A stretch of DNA of 64,000 bases from JAVBNA01 sp031551875 (GCA_031551875.1 JAVBNA010000005.1:1-64000), one strand, 5' to 3'; shown: positions 8,293 through 16,522, counted from the stretch's first letter. Numbers and translations: made by a program. The notes: generated by a model not told the origin, from the letters alone.

Positions 8293-8616
8293 TTACACCT
8301 CCGTACAGATCACTTGAATGTTTTGGGGATACTGCGCTTCGAGCGAGCGCATGTGAAGGAGAAACCCCTCCATCACTGCGCGGCAGGCCTCCCTTGCGTG
8401 AGGCTCAATGGTCAGGCGCAGCACAGCGTTTTCTTCGTCGACCCCGGCACACGCGTCGGCCGAAATCACCTCGGTCACCGTGTTCGCGGTCAGATAAGCG
8501 GCGGAGGAAACGGCGGCGCAGACGATATCCTCGCCCGCCTGTCCGGCCCCTGTATGCTCCCGGATCAAAAAACCGGAAAGCAGCCCGTCGCGCTTAAAAA
8601 ACTCGGCTCTGGTCAT
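8293..8616 (-). CDS. prp: Ribosomal-processing cysteine protease Prp
   Basis: A 107-residue YsxB/Prp-family cysteine protease that removes the N-terminal extension of L27. The catalytic His is in the GLLSGFLIREHTGAGQAGEDIVC segment (split here as SGFLIREHTGA near residue 20), and the catalytic Cys follows in EDIVCAAVSS near residue 34. It lies between rplU and rpmA in the canonical order with 3-bp gaps, so it is surely co-transcribed with its substrate gene. Confidence 0.93.
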   Translation of the reverse strand: MTRAEFFKRDGLLSGFLIREHTGAGQAGEDIVCAAVSSAAYLTANTVTEVISADACAGVDEENAVLRLTIEPHAREACRAVMEGFLLHMRSLEAQYPQNIQVICTEV

Positions 8617-8619
8617 CTC

Positions 8620-8928
8620 TTAGCCGTTGATCGACTCGATCTGAACCTTGGTATAGGGCTGTCTGTGACCCATCTTGCGTGCGCAGCCCTTTTTGCGTTT
8701 GTAGGTGAAAACGGTAATTTTCTTGCCCTTGCCGTTTTTAAGCACCTTGCCGGTGACACTCGCGCCTTTGACTGTCGGATTCCCGAGCTTCAAACCGCCC
8801 TCGCCGCCCAGCGCGATCACCTTGAACTCGACATTGGCTTCTTCGGAAGCGTCCATTTTTTCCACGTAGATCACGTCGCCGTTCTCTACCTTGTACTGCT
8901 TCCCGCCGGCTTCAATTACTGCATACAT
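8620..8928 (-). CDS. rplU: 50S ribosomal protein L21
   Basis: A 102-residue L21 (MYAVIEAGGKQYKVENGDVI at the N-terminus; KRKKGCARKMGHRQPYT near the C-terminus), which binds 23S rRNA. I chose ATG 8928 because it gives the universal L21 N-terminus; the longer open frame upstream is the structured leader. It is the first gene of the rplU-prp-rpmA-obg operon. Confidence 0.97.
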   Translation of the reverse strand: MYAVIEAGGKQYKVENGDVIYVEKMDASEEANVEFKVIALGGEGGLKLGNPTVKGASVTGKVLKNGKGKKITVFTYKRKKGCARKMGHRQPYTKVQIESING

Positions 8929-9010
8929 GAATATAAGGCACCTGCCTCTTTCTTTAGACTCGCTACCGTAGGCGGGGCATTCGCCCGCTTGCATGCCCAC
9001 AATACGCGGC
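8929..9010 (-). promoter_or_regulatory. Probable L21 ribosomal protein leader
   Basis: The untranslated leader of about 80 nt between the predicted transcription start and rplU is GC-rich and can fold: GGGCGAATGCCCC-type pairings are followed by CTACGGTAGCGAGTCT, and then AAAGAGGCAGGTGCCT next to the start codon. Firmicutes rplU genes usually carry an autoregulatory L21 leader of this size, with a CGTAGCGAG-like segment. I recognised it by position and general resemblance, not by a covariance model. Confidence 0.6.
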
Positions 9011-9016
9011 CTAACA

Positions 9017-9045
9017 ATTTTATCATTTCTACGCGCCAAAGTCAA
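9017..9045 (-). promoter_or_regulatory. Sigma-A type promoter of the rplU operon
   Basis: On the minus strand TTGACT, a 17-bp spacer and TAAAAT. It lies between the folD stop and the L21 leader, with the expected start site near 9010. Confidence 0.75.
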
Positions 9046-9052
9046 GGAATTT

Positions 9053-9901
9053 TTACTTTTTCTGGAGCTTCGCCGCCATGACAGTGTTTTTCATGAGCAT
9101 GGCAATGGTCATGGGGCCTACACCGCCCGGCACGGGCGTAATCGCCGACGCCTTTGGCTCTACCTCCGCAAAGTCCACGTCACCGCACAGCTTGCCGTTC
9201 TCGTCGCGGTTCATACCCACGTCGATCACGACGGCGCCCTCTTTGACCATATCGCCCTTGATGAACTTGGCGATGCCCACCGCCGCAACCAAAATGTCCG
9301 CCCCGGCACACACCTCTGGCAGGTTTTTGGTGCGGCTGTGACAGATGGTGACCGTGCCGTTTTTGTGCAGCAGAAGCATGGACATGGGCTTGCCCACGAT
9401 GTTGCTGCGGCCCACCACGACACAGTTTTTGCCCTCAATATCCACCTTCGCGTCCTTCAGCAGTTCCATGACGCCCGCCGGGGTGCAGGGCAGGAAATGG
9501 AAGTCTCCGATCATGATCTTGCCCACGTTGGAGGCGTGGAAGGCGTCGACGTCCTTGATGGGCAGGATGGTCTCGATAATCTCCTTTTCGTCGAGACCCT
9601 TGGGAAGCGGCAGCTGACAGAGGATGCCATGGATGTCGTCGCGGGCGTTGAGTGACCGGATCACTTTAAGAAGATCTTCCTGCGCGGTGTCGGCGGGCAG
9701 GGCAATTTCCTCTGAATAGATGCCCACCTCGGCGCACGCCTTCTTCTTATTGTTGACATACACGCGCGATGCGGGGTCGTCCCCGACAATCACCACCGCG
9801 AGTCCGGGCGTAACGCCCTGTGTCTTGAGCGCGGCTACCTCACCGGCGACCTCTGCGCGCACCTTGGCCGAAACGGACTTTCCGTCAATGATATATGCCA
9901 T
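9053..9901 (-). CDS. folD: Bifunctional methylenetetrahydrofolate dehydrogenase / methenyltetrahydrofolate cyclohydrolase
   Basis: A 282-residue cytosolic FolD, which interconverts 5,10-methylene-, methenyl- and 10-formyl-tetrahydrofolate for purine, formate and one-carbon metabolism. Family signatures are VGDDPASRVYVNNKKKACAE near residue 33, the QLPLPKG segment, and the NADP-binding GRSNIVGKPMSMLLL near 165, with PVPGGVGPMT near the end. ATG 9901 follows AGAGGAGG; an upstream in-frame codon has no binding site. The gene begins 4 bp after lgt ends, so the two are probably co-transcribed. Confidence 0.96.
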   Translation of the reverse strand: MAYIIDGKSVSAKVRAEVAGEVAALKTQGVTPGLAVVIVGDDPASRVYVNNKKKACAEVGIYSEEIALPADTAQEDLLKVIRSLNARDDIHGILCQLPLPKGLDEKEIIETILPIKDVDAFHASNVGKIMIGDFHFLPCTPAGVMELLKDAKVDIEGKNCVVVGRSNIVGKPMSMLLLHKNGTVTICHSRTKNLPEVCAGADILVAAVGIAKFIKGDMVKEGAVVIDVGMNRDENGKLCGDVDFAEVEPKASAITPVPGGVGPMTIAMLMKNTVMAAKLQKK

Positions 9902-9905
9902 ATGT

Positions 9906-10889
9906 TTATTCCTCCTCTTTCTCTTCGTTTTGTTCGTCAAGCTCTTCAAGATAGGCCTGCTCTTCTTCCATGATATCCTCGGCCGCCTCTTCGCGGAGCG
10001 CCTCGCTCTGCTCGCTCAAGTCGGTGCCCTCTGCATAAACCGGCGCATTCCTTTTGTTTCTCCAGAGGAACAGAATGAGCAGGCTGATCAGAATGCCGAG
10101 CAGCGCCACCAGCTGAGACACTTTAACCGCGCCGAAAATCATCAGGCTGTCGGTGCGCAGCGACTCAATCAGGATGCGCCCCGCACAGTTCCAGATGATG
10201 TACAGGAAAAAGACCTGCCCGTCGTACTGGCGTTTCTTGCTGGCGAAATGCAACACGACAAACCCAATCAGCAGCCACAGCGACTCATAGAGGAAGCAGG
10301 GGTGCACCGGCAGATTCGGATCCACCGTCACGCCCGCCGCCGCGAGGGTCGCCTGCTGTGTCTGTAAATAACTGGTGGTGGCGGGGCTGATCATGCCCCA
10401 GGGCAGCGTCGTGTTGCTGCCGAAGGCCTCCTGGTTGAAAAAATTGCCCCAGCGTCCCACCGCCTGTCCGATTAAAAAGCCCAGCCCTGCCAGGTCAAAC
10501 ATCGACCACAGGTTGATTTTGCGCCACTTACAGGCAAAATATCCGGCGGCCACCGCGCCGATCAACGCGCCGTAGAAGGCGAGACCGCCCTCCCATATGT
10601 ACAGGGCGGAGATGGGGTTCTTTGCAAATTGCCCTGTTGTGTCAAAGAGTACAAAATACAGCCGCGCGCCGATGATAGCGGCGATCGTGCCGACCAGTAC
10701 CACGTCGATCATCTTGTCAGTGTTGATGTGATAATCCTTTTTGGCGCGGCGGAAGGCGTAGACGACCGCCAGCAAAAAACCGGTGGCAATCAGCAGCCCG
10801 TACCACTGCACCGGCCAGCCGCCGGGCAGGGTAAACGCCGTGTGGTTTACATTCAGATCAATTCCAAGACCGGGAAAAGAAACCTTCAT
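9906..10889 (-). CDS. lgt: Prolipoprotein diacylglyceryl transferase with an acidic C-terminal tail
   Basis: A 327-residue membrane enzyme that transfers diacylglycerol from phosphatidylglycerol to the lipobox Cys of prolipoproteins. About seven membrane segments are visible, with the family motifs GGLAFYGALIGA, GRWGNFFNQEAFG and HPCFLYES. ATG 10889 follows AAGGGGG; the longer open frame lacks a binding site. Unusually, about 50 residues after the last helix form a highly acidic tail ending EELDEQNEEKEEE, not part of the usual enzyme. Confidence 0.94.
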   Translation of the reverse strand: MKVSFPGLGIDLNVNHTAFTLPGGWPVQWYGLLIATGFLLAVVYAFRRAKKDYHINTDKMIDVVLVGTIAAIIGARLYFVLFDTTGQFAKNPISALYIWEGGLAFYGALIGAVAAGYFACKWRKINLWSMFDLAGLGFLIGQAVGRWGNFFNQEAFGSNTTLPWGMISPATTSYLQTQQATLAAAGVTVDPNLPVHPCFLYESLWLLIGFVVLHFASKKRQYDGQVFFLYIIWNCAGRILIESLRTDSLMIFGAVKVSQLVALLGILISLLILFLWRNKRNAPVYAEGTDLSEQSEALREEAAEDIMEEEQAYLEELDEQNEEKEEE

Positions 10890-10936
10890 GGTTAAAGCCC
10901 CCTTATTTGTTCGATACGAATCCCATGTGGAAATAT

Positions 10937-11054
10937 GAATAAAAAGAATGGAGGGATTTTTTCGTCCTGCAAGGCGGAAGACGTCGGCGGGCTGGCGCCC
11001 GCCTAGGACGACAACCCCGCAGGATGGGAAAAGCACCCATTCTTATTCTTTTTT
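10937..11054. repeat. Nested inverted-repeat intergenic element
   Basis: A 118-bp non-coding segment between lgt and the M16 gene is built of nested inverted repeats: outer AAGAATGG (10943-10950) with CCATTCTT near 11038; TCGTCCT (10962-10968) with AGGACGA (11005-11011); and the perfect hairpin GGCGGGC-TGGC-GCCCGCC (10986-11003). On the minus strand the middle stem is followed by six A and then a GGGATT tract, so it is not a textbook terminator. It may be a MITE-like or REP-like element. I saw no second copy in the window. Confidence 0.5.
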
Positions 11055-12344
11055 CTACTTGGGGTTCGTATTAAGCGGCAGCACCACCGAAAGGGCCGCA
11101 CGTACGGGATCGAGCTGCTCACGCAGCCGCGCGCACACGTCCTCATAAGTGCAGCTTGCCGCCGCTTCCATTATATCATAAATCAAATGGCCGTCAAATG
11201 TTGATTCCATGAGGCCGCTCGCGATGACCTCGACGTTGTCGAACTGGGCGGCCCGGCGGGCATATACCGCCTTTTGGGCGCGCGCAAAGGCATCCTTGTC
11301 CACGCCTTCCCGGTTCAGGCGCTCCACCTCGGCGAGAATCAGGCGATATACTTCGTCGGGATCGCGCGACTCGCCCCCGAAAATAACCGCCGCATAGCCC
11401 GGCCCGTGGAAGTATTCGCTGCCGAAGGACTCGTTGATCAGCCCGGCGTCAAGCAGGCCGCGGTAAAAGTCCGAATGGTTGCCGGCGATGCACTCAAGCA
11501 GGATGTCGGTCGCGGCCAGCTGGGCAGGCGTTTTGGGGTCACGTCCCGCCGCCTCCTTAAAGCCCATCTGGAACAGAGGCACGGCAATGGGAAACCGCTG
11601 CTCCACCCGCTGCTCACGGATGTCCGCCGGTTCCTCGGCAAACACGCTGTCCACCGTCACGTTGGACGCGGGTTTGAGCATTTTGTCGCACAGGGCGAGC
11701 ACCTCATTCATGTCGCATTTTCCCGCCACGGTCAGCACCATGTTGTTGAGGTTGTAAAACGTATGGTAGCAACGATACAGCAGGTCGGCATCAATTTTTG
11801 CAATCGACTCCACCGTACCGGCAATGTCCGTCCGCACCGGGTGCTTCTGATACAGCGCGCCTAGCAGGTTGAAGAACACCCGCCACTGGGGGCTGTCGTC
11901 GTACATTTTGATCTCCTGCCCGATGATGCCCTGCTCCTTTTGCACCGTCTGTTCGGTGAAATAGGGGCTTTGTACAAAGTCAAGCAGGATCTCGAAAGCC
12001 TCTGCAAACTTTTCAGTGCAGGAAAAGAGGTAACAGGTCTGGTCGAAGGAGGTAAACGCATTGGCAGACGCGCCGGTCGCCGCATAACGGGCAAAGGCGT
12101 CGCCATCCTCACTCTCAAACAGCTTGTGTTCAAGAAAATGGGCAATGCCCTCCGGCACCTCGACGTAGGCGTCCTCGTCCGAGCGCTTAAACTTCGTGTC
12201 CACGGAGCCGTACCGCGTCCCGAACATCGCATAGGTGGACACATAGCCCTCCTTGGGGTACAGGCGGATGCGCAGGCCGGAGGGGTGTTTGCCCTCGTAA
12301 TAGGCCTCCTGAAGCCGGGCATTTTCAATCTTCTTCAGTTCCAT
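11055..12344 (-). CDS. M16 family zinc peptidase (YmfH-like, active-site motif present)
   Basis: A 429-residue protein of the pitrilysin/M16 fold. The inverted zinc motif HFLEHKLFE (H-x-x-E-H) is present near residue 70, and the second metal ligand region lies about 75 residues later. It starts directly after the stop codon of the preceding M16 gene (no spacing). M16 peptidases commonly work as an active plus an inactive subunit, and these two adjacent genes match the B. subtilis ymfF/ymfH arrangement. Substrate unknown; ymfF/ymfH-type genes have been linked to peptide processing. Confidence 0.9.
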   Translation of the reverse strand: MELKKIENARLQEAYYEGKHPSGLRIRLYPKEGYVSTYAMFGTRYGSVDTKFKRSDEDAYVEVPEGIAHFLEHKLFESEDGDAFARYAATGASANAFTSFDQTCYLFSCTEKFAEAFEILLDFVQSPYFTEQTVQKEQGIIGQEIKMYDDSPQWRVFFNLLGALYQKHPVRTDIAGTVESIAKIDADLLYRCYHTFYNLNNMVLTVAGKCDMNEVLALCDKMLKPASNVTVDSVFAEEPADIREQRVEQRFPIAVPLFQMGFKEAAGRDPKTPAQLAATDILLECIAGNHSDFYRGLLDAGLINESFGSEYFHGPGYAAVIFGGESRDPDEVYRLILAEVERLNREGVDKDAFARAQKAVYARRAAQFDNVEVIASGLMESTFDGHLIYDIMEAAASCTYEDVCARLREQLDPVRAALSVVLPLNTNPK

Positions 12345-13649
12345 CTACGCGTCCCCTCCCTCGTCACACAGCAGATATACCGTGTCGAGCGTCAGCTTGT
12401 TTGCCGCCTCGACCACTTGCTCGCGCCTGACCGCCCGCAGCTTGTCCACCGCCTGCTCGACCGTGATCATCTCACGATCCATGCACTGCCCCATCATCCA
12501 GGCCAGCAGCCCGTGGGGCGAGTCGGTCAGCGACCAGAAGCTGTTGGACATGCTGAGCTTGGCGTTCTCCAGCTCGGCGTCGGTGACGTCGCCGTCCTGA
12601 ATGGCTTTGAGCTGGCGCAGGATTTCCTCTTGCGCCGCCTGTTTATTTTGTTTTTCAATGCCGCTCTCCACGAAGAACAGCCCTTTATTCCGGTCATAGC
12701 TGACCGCGCAGTAATAGCACAGACTGAGCCGCTCGCGCACATTGAGGAAGAGCTTGGAATGGGGCGTCCCGCCCCACACCGCCGCCATCAGACGGGCGGA
12801 CATCACCTCATCGTCCGGCTCAGCCGTACCCGCACGGAAGCCCATCACCAGCTTGGCCTGGGAAATCTCCATGGTCTCGCTGACCTCGGTCACGTCCTCG
12901 GCACTGTCCACGACCAGCGTTTCGCACGGCTCAATCTCCCCGCGGCGCAGGCAGGCAAACCGTCTTGTGAAAATGGCACGGCACGCCTCCACATCCCCAC
13001 CGGTCAGCACGAACACCTCCACGCGCGCGTGCGCAAGCAGATGCTCCCACGCTTCCTTGACCTGCGCCGGCGTCAACGCCTCCACCTGCTCGGGTGTACC
13101 CAGACGGCTGACGCCGAAGTCCTCGTCGGCGCACATGACCTCCTCACAGCGCTTCCGGGCATAGACGCGCTTGTTGGCCTTTTCTGCCTCCTGTTTTTCC
13201 AGCAACTGACGGCGTTCCTGCTCAAAGTCCTCGTCACGGAACAGCCCGTCGTCGCCAAAGGAGGGGCTGAGCGTCATGTCGCACAGCAGCTCGCACAGCT
13301 CCCCCGCGATTTGGTCGCCCGCCAGGGTGTACCGGTCGTCGAGCGAAGACACCCACAGCGAAAGCGTCTGCACCTCGCCAATCTTACCCACGTCCGCATG
13401 GAGGCGGGCGCCGTACAGCTCGGAGAGCCGACGGTTGAGGGCGGTGAAGTCCGGGTAGGCGGCGCAGGCACGGCGAAGCAAATAGGGAACCAGCGCATAC
13501 CGGGCCGCGGTCTCACGCTCCAGCGGCACGAGAAAACTGACGGTCATCTGGCCGGTTTTGAAGCGTTCATCCTGCGTTGCCGTGAAAAACGCGCCGGGGC
13601 ACAAAGGGGTGCGCGTCACGGCGCTTTTTTTGTCGGACAAATTGATCAT
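12345..13649 (-). CDS. M16 family peptidase-like protein (YmfF-like, zinc motif lost)
   Basis: A 434-residue M16-fold protein. Where the active partner has H-x-x-E-H this one reads YLLRRACAAYP, so the zinc ligands are missing and it is probably a non-catalytic subunit. Late-domain features such as ERLSLCYYCAVSYDRNKGLF match M16 partners. It is the first gene of a two-gene operon; the following M16 gene begins at the base after this stop codon, which suggests coupled translation and a heterodimer. Confidence 0.87.
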   Translation of the reverse strand: MINLSDKKSAVTRTPLCPGAFFTATQDERFKTGQMTVSFLVPLERETAARYALVPYLLRRACAAYPDFTALNRRLSELYGARLHADVGKIGEVQTLSLWVSSLDDRYTLAGDQIAGELCELLCDMTLSPSFGDDGLFRDEDFEQERRQLLEKQEAEKANKRVYARKRCEEVMCADEDFGVSRLGTPEQVEALTPAQVKEAWEHLLAHARVEVFVLTGGDVEACRAIFTRRFACLRRGEIEPCETLVVDSAEDVTEVSETMEISQAKLVMGFRAGTAEPDDEVMSARLMAAVWGGTPHSKLFLNVRERLSLCYYCAVSYDRNKGLFFVESGIEKQNKQAAQEEILRQLKAIQDGDVTDAELENAKLSMSNSFWSLTDSPHGLLAWMMGQCMDREMITVEQAVDKLRAVRREQVVEAANKLTLDTVYLLCDEGGDA

Positions 13650-13668
13650 CTCCTTATATATATAGGAT

Positions 13669-13682
13669 GCACTTGCAAGTGC
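13669..13682. promoter_or_regulatory. 14-bp perfect palindrome upstream of the M16 operon
   Basis: GCACTTGCAAGTGC is a perfect palindrome 20 bp before the first M16 start codon, in the mRNA leader. It could be an operator or a small hairpin. A TATAAT-like -10 on the minus strand lies upstream near 13732. Confidence 0.4.
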
Positions 13683-13857
13683 TTAAAATCGCAGCGCGGC
13701 ATATATTTTCCCACGCCTCAGGGTTTTTCATATTATAGCACAGACACGGTATGATGAAAAGAAATCTTTTCCATTTAATTCTTTTATTTTTTTAACAGAA
13801 GCAATTCTAAATTGTGAAAAAATACAAAAACAATACTCATTTAATGCTTTTTTTCAA

Positions 13858-13886
13858 TTGACATAACAAAAAATATTTGTTATACT
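13858..13886 (+). promoter_or_regulatory. Sigma-A type promoter for the Mrp-like gene
   Basis: TTGACA, a 17-bp spacer and TATACT. The surrounding 250 bp between the divergent M16 and Mrp-like genes is strongly AT-rich and has no other gene. Confidence 0.8.
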
Positions 13887-13938
13887 ACTGTCATAATTGT
13901 TACAAAATTGACACTTTTTAATGAAAGGCGACGGTGGC

Positions 13939-14748
13939 ATGTCCCCCCTTGAACCGAAAAATTCCGTCCGGAAAGGGTTTCTGCCCCTCAACCGGCACAG
14001 TTCCATTCAAAAAGTAGTGGGGATCGCCAGCGGCAAGGGCGGCGTCGGGAAGTCCTTCGTCACCTCCTGTATGGCCATCATGGCTCGTCGCCGCGGGTAT
14101 CGCGTGGGCATTCTGGACGCCGACATCTCCGGCCCCACAATTCCCTATTCCTTTGGCGTAAAACGGAAGGCCCGCGTAGATCAGCGGGGCGTTTACCCTG
14201 AGCTGACCTACAGCGGCATCCGCATCATGTCAGTCAACCTCCTGCTTGACAACACCGAATCCCCGGTGATGTGGGGCGGCGAGGTGGTGTCCAACATGGT
14301 AGGGCAGTTCTGGTCGGATGTCTACTGGGGGCAGCTGGATGTGCTGTTCATCGACATGCCGCCCGGCACCGGCGACATCCCCCAGGCGATCTACCAGTCC
14401 CTCCCCCTCAACGGGGTGATCTTTGTATCCACGCCCCAGGAGATGATCCAGAAAATCGTGATGAAAGCGGTCAACATGGCGCTTCTCTCTCACGTGCCGG
14501 TGCTCGGCATGGTGGAAAACATGGCCTATACCGTCTGTCCCGACTGCGGGCACAGGCATTCGGTGTTTGGTAAACGGGGGCTGGATGAGCTGTGCGCGGA
14601 GCTTGACATTCCGCTTCTGGCTCAGATTCCCTTTGACAACAACAGCTCGCGCTACTGTGACAGCGGCGTCATTGAACGCATCAACAACGCCGCACTGTTT
14701 GGCGCGGCGGGGGAAGTGCTTGAGGCGATCGGGCTGAGCGGACGATAA
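13939..14748 (+). CDS. Mrp/NBP35 family ATP-binding protein (iron-sulfur carrier type)
   Basis: A 269-residue P-loop ATPase. The deviant Walker A motif GKGGVGKS is near residue 32, and DADISGP and IDMPPGTGD follow, all typical of the Mrp/ApbC family that carries or transfers Fe-S clusters. A CxxC (CPDCGH) near residue 200 could bind the cluster between monomers. I chose ATG 13939 because AAAGG precedes it; the in-frame ATG 18 bp upstream (13921) has no binding site, but it is the other possible start. It stands alone with its own promoter and terminator. Confidence 0.88.
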   Translation: MSPLEPKNSVRKGFLPLNRHSSIQKVVGIASGKGGVGKSFVTSCMAIMARRRGYRVGILDADISGPTIPYSFGVKRKARVDQRGVYPELTYSGIRIMSVNLLLDNTESPVMWGGEVVSNMVGQFWSDVYWGQLDVLFIDMPPGTGDIPQAIYQSLPLNGVIFVSTPQEMIQKIVMKAVNMALLSHVPVLGMVENMAYTVCPDCGHRHSVFGKRGLDELCAELDIPLLAQIPFDNNSSRYCDSGVIERINNAALFGAAGEVLEAIGLSGR

Positions 14749-14760
14749 ATATGTGAAGAA

Positions 14761-14791
14761 AAGAGGACCGGCTGTGCGCCGGTCCTCTTTT
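14761..14791. terminator. Intrinsic terminator after the Mrp-like gene
   Basis: A 12-bp perfect stem (aagaggaccggc / gccggtcctctt) with a TGTGC loop, followed by T. Its A/T flanks let it also serve the converging CotF-like gene. Confidence 0.85.
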
Positions 14792-14802
14792 GTATGGGAG
14801 GC

Positions 14803-15105
14803 TTAGCCCTGCGACTGCCCGCCGCTCTGGAGCTGCTGCTGCATGCTCTCAAATTTTTGCTTGGTGGTGGAAACCTGACTCTGGTCGGCCGGCTGAACCT
14901 TGTACCAGCCGCGCTTGTTCATCTCGGTGAATACGTCGGCCTGGATCTGGTGCTCCTCGCGCAGGATGCTCAGAAACGAGTTTTTAAGTTCGGGAGATGC
15001 GCATTCGTTGGCATAGTTGTTGTAATGTTCGGTCATGGTTTTCTGCGAGGTGAGCACATCGGTCATGATTTCCATGTCCTTCATCGGAATGCAGTTGATA
15101 TCCAT
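14803..15105 (-). CDS. CotF-like spore coat protein
   Basis: A 100-residue helical protein resembling the Coat F family (PF07875): MEIMTDVLTSQKTMTEHYNNY followed by CASPELKNSFLSILREEH, then a Gln/Ser-rich tail. In Bacillus such proteins belong to the spore coat. The preceding small gene on the same strand, 14 bp away, looks like a partner of the same kind. Confidence 0.8.
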   Translation of the reverse strand: MDINCIPMKDMEIMTDVLTSQKTMTEHYNNYANECASPELKNSFLSILREEHQIQADVFTEMNKRGWYKVQPADQSQVSTTKQKFESMQQQLQSGGQSQG

Positions 15106-15119
15106 ATTATACGTCCTCC

Positions 15120-15302
15120 TTATTTTAGATGCTGTAAAAGGGTGTTGTAGTGCATTTGGTGCTTGGCCGCAATCTGCTCACACTTGGTTTTGATCTGGGG
15201 GTCGCTGGACAGCTCGGCATAAGTCTGATTTTTCTTAATCAGGATGCTTTCTGCATTGAGCTGTTCCTCAATGCCGGTGAGTTCTTTTGACGACAGGTTC
15301 AT
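15120..15302 (-). CDS. Small CotF-like partner protein
   Basis: A 60-residue all-helical protein (MNLSSKELTGIEEQLNAES at the start, then LIKKNQTYAELSSDPQIKTK). Pairs of a short and a longer CotF-like gene are common in Clostridia. ATG 15302 follows AGGAGATG; the longer open frame upstream overlaps the mazF end and lacks a binding site. A role in the spore coat is inferred from the neighbour and the helical make-up. Confidence 0.7.
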   Translation of the reverse strand: MNLSSKELTGIEEQLNAESILIKKNQTYAELSSDPQIKTKCEQIAAKHQMHYNTLLQHLK

Positions 15303-15381
15303 GTTTTCATCTCCTAGTTTTTTTATGTCCTGTTTCGTACAGTCCATAGGAATATTTTGTCTGTTATTTTCAGAATTATTC

Positions 15382-15756
15382 CTATGTAGCCGTGCGAATT
15401 TCATTTTCCTCCTGTGGCAGACCAAAACTGACCGACAACGCTTGGTTGACCCGGTACATGGAGTCATCGTCCAGCTTGCCCATTCTCTCCTTGAGCCTGC
15501 GTTTGTCCAGCGTCCGCACCTGCTCCAGAAGCACCACCGAATCCCTTGAAAGGCCGCTTCCCTCCGAGTGCAGCTGGATATGTGTGGGCAGCCGCGCTTT
15601 GTCGGTCTGGCTTGTGATAGCGGCCGCGATCACAGTCGGGCTGTAGCGGTTCCCGATGTCGTTTTGTACAATCAGCACCGGCCGGACGCCTCCCTGTTCA
15701 GAGCCCACCACAGGGCTTAGATCCGCGTAATAAATGTCTCCTCTTTTGATACTCAT
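15382..15756 (-). CDS. MazF-type endoribonuclease toxin (NdoA-like), no adjacent antitoxin
   Basis: A 124-residue protein of the PemK/MazF family, sequence-specific mRNA interferases. Diagnostic segments are KRGDIYYADLSPVVGSEQGG (residues 4-23), RPVLIVQND, and the SRDSVVLLEQVRTLDK segment that forms part of the active site. ATG 15756 begins at the family N-terminus. In Firmicutes mazF normally follows a mazE antitoxin downstream of acpS/alr; here the acpS-nnr-lipoprotein neighbours are present but no alr or mazE-like frame lies between 15757 and 15975. Confidence 0.9.
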   Translation of the reverse strand: MSIKRGDIYYADLSPVVGSEQGGVRPVLIVQNDIGNRYSPTVIAAAITSQTDKARLPTHIQLHSEGSGLSRDSVVLLEQVRTLDKRRLKERMGKLDDDSMYRVNQALSVSFGLPQEENEIRTAT

Positions 15757-15931
15757 TGTATTCACGCTCCGAAATCGTTTTTTGTCTTGGGCGTGTTGAA
15801 AACGCAAATTCACTTCTTCAATGCGCCCTTGTTTGTTTCCAATCATATTTTTGCCCGAATCTCACTAAATAAACACATGAGCCGGGTTCTTTTTCCACTT
15901 CATATTATTAATTAGAAGGACACAATGGCAC

Positions 15932-15963
15932 CAAGAAAGCCGCCCGCTTCTAAAGCGGACGGC
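15932..15963 (-). terminator. Terminator after the lipoprotein gene
   Basis: On the minus strand GCCGTCCGCT and AGCGGGCGGC pair (one G-U) around a short loop, followed by TTTCTT. It ends the operon acpS-nnr-lipoprotein before the mazF gene. Confidence 0.7.
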
Positions 15964-15974
15964 TCCTGTATTTT

Positions 15975-16475
15975 TTATGGTTTCATTTCTTCTTTCATTT
16001 GCACGGTTATCCCCTTATCGGGGAAGGTAATCGAAAGAATTGCCCCATTTTGCGGATTTGCCTCAATTGTAAACTCTTTGTGAACAAATCGAAGTTTCCC
16101 CTCTCCCCTTTCCATGGACAGGCACTCCTGCTCGGGGCGGTAATAAACTTCACACGCCTCTATGAGCAGCGGGAACAGACTGTCAGACACAACACCTGTC
16201 ACCTCACCGGCGTCGTGCAGCCCGCAGCTGATCTCCCCCGCGATCCAGGAATAGGAGAGCCCCTGTATGGTCTCAGGGCTCAAATAGCGCAGGGCATACT
16301 CCCCGCGCACGGTTCGCTCCAGCACCGCCTGTGCCGTAAAATCGCGGCAGGTGATTGACACCTCACAGGCAAATTCCTGCGGCGCTTCCTCCCTTGCGTT
16401 TTCCCCGGAGGGCGCACAGGAGGTCAGAAAAAGCATCAGGACGGCCGAGAGCGCGCAGCAGATCGCCAAACGCAT
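15975..16475 (-). CDS. Putative lipoprotein
   Basis: A 166-residue secreted protein with a lipobox (LMLFLTSC, Cys at residue 20), so it is likely anchored to the outer face of the membrane by the lgt pathway. The rest is a beta-rich domain (FACEVSITCRDFTAQAVLER near 35-54, FTIEANPQNGAILSITFP near the end). It sits in the place of the YdcC-like lipoprotein of the acpS cluster in B. subtilis, but I cannot assign a function. Confidence 0.75.
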   Translation of the reverse strand: MRLAICCALSAVLMLFLTSCAPSGENAREEAPQEFACEVSITCRDFTAQAVLERTVRGEYALRYLSPETIQGLSYSWIAGEISCGLHDAGEVTGVVSDSLFPLLIEACEVYYRPEQECLSMERGEGKLRFVHKEFTIEANPQNGAILSITFPDKGITVQMKEEMKP

Positions 16476-16522
16476 CTTGGTATGATCAGCCCCCTAACTT
16501 TCAGAACCTGTATTGATTGATC

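Noticed and set aside
11940..13754. 604-residue open frame on the plus strand
   Set aside because: Antisense to the two M16 genes, which have clear family motifs.
15757..15975. A mazE antitoxin upstream of mazF
   Set aside because: Both strands were read; no AbrB-like or short helical frame with a binding site is present, only a short in-frame extension of mazF lacking a start signal.
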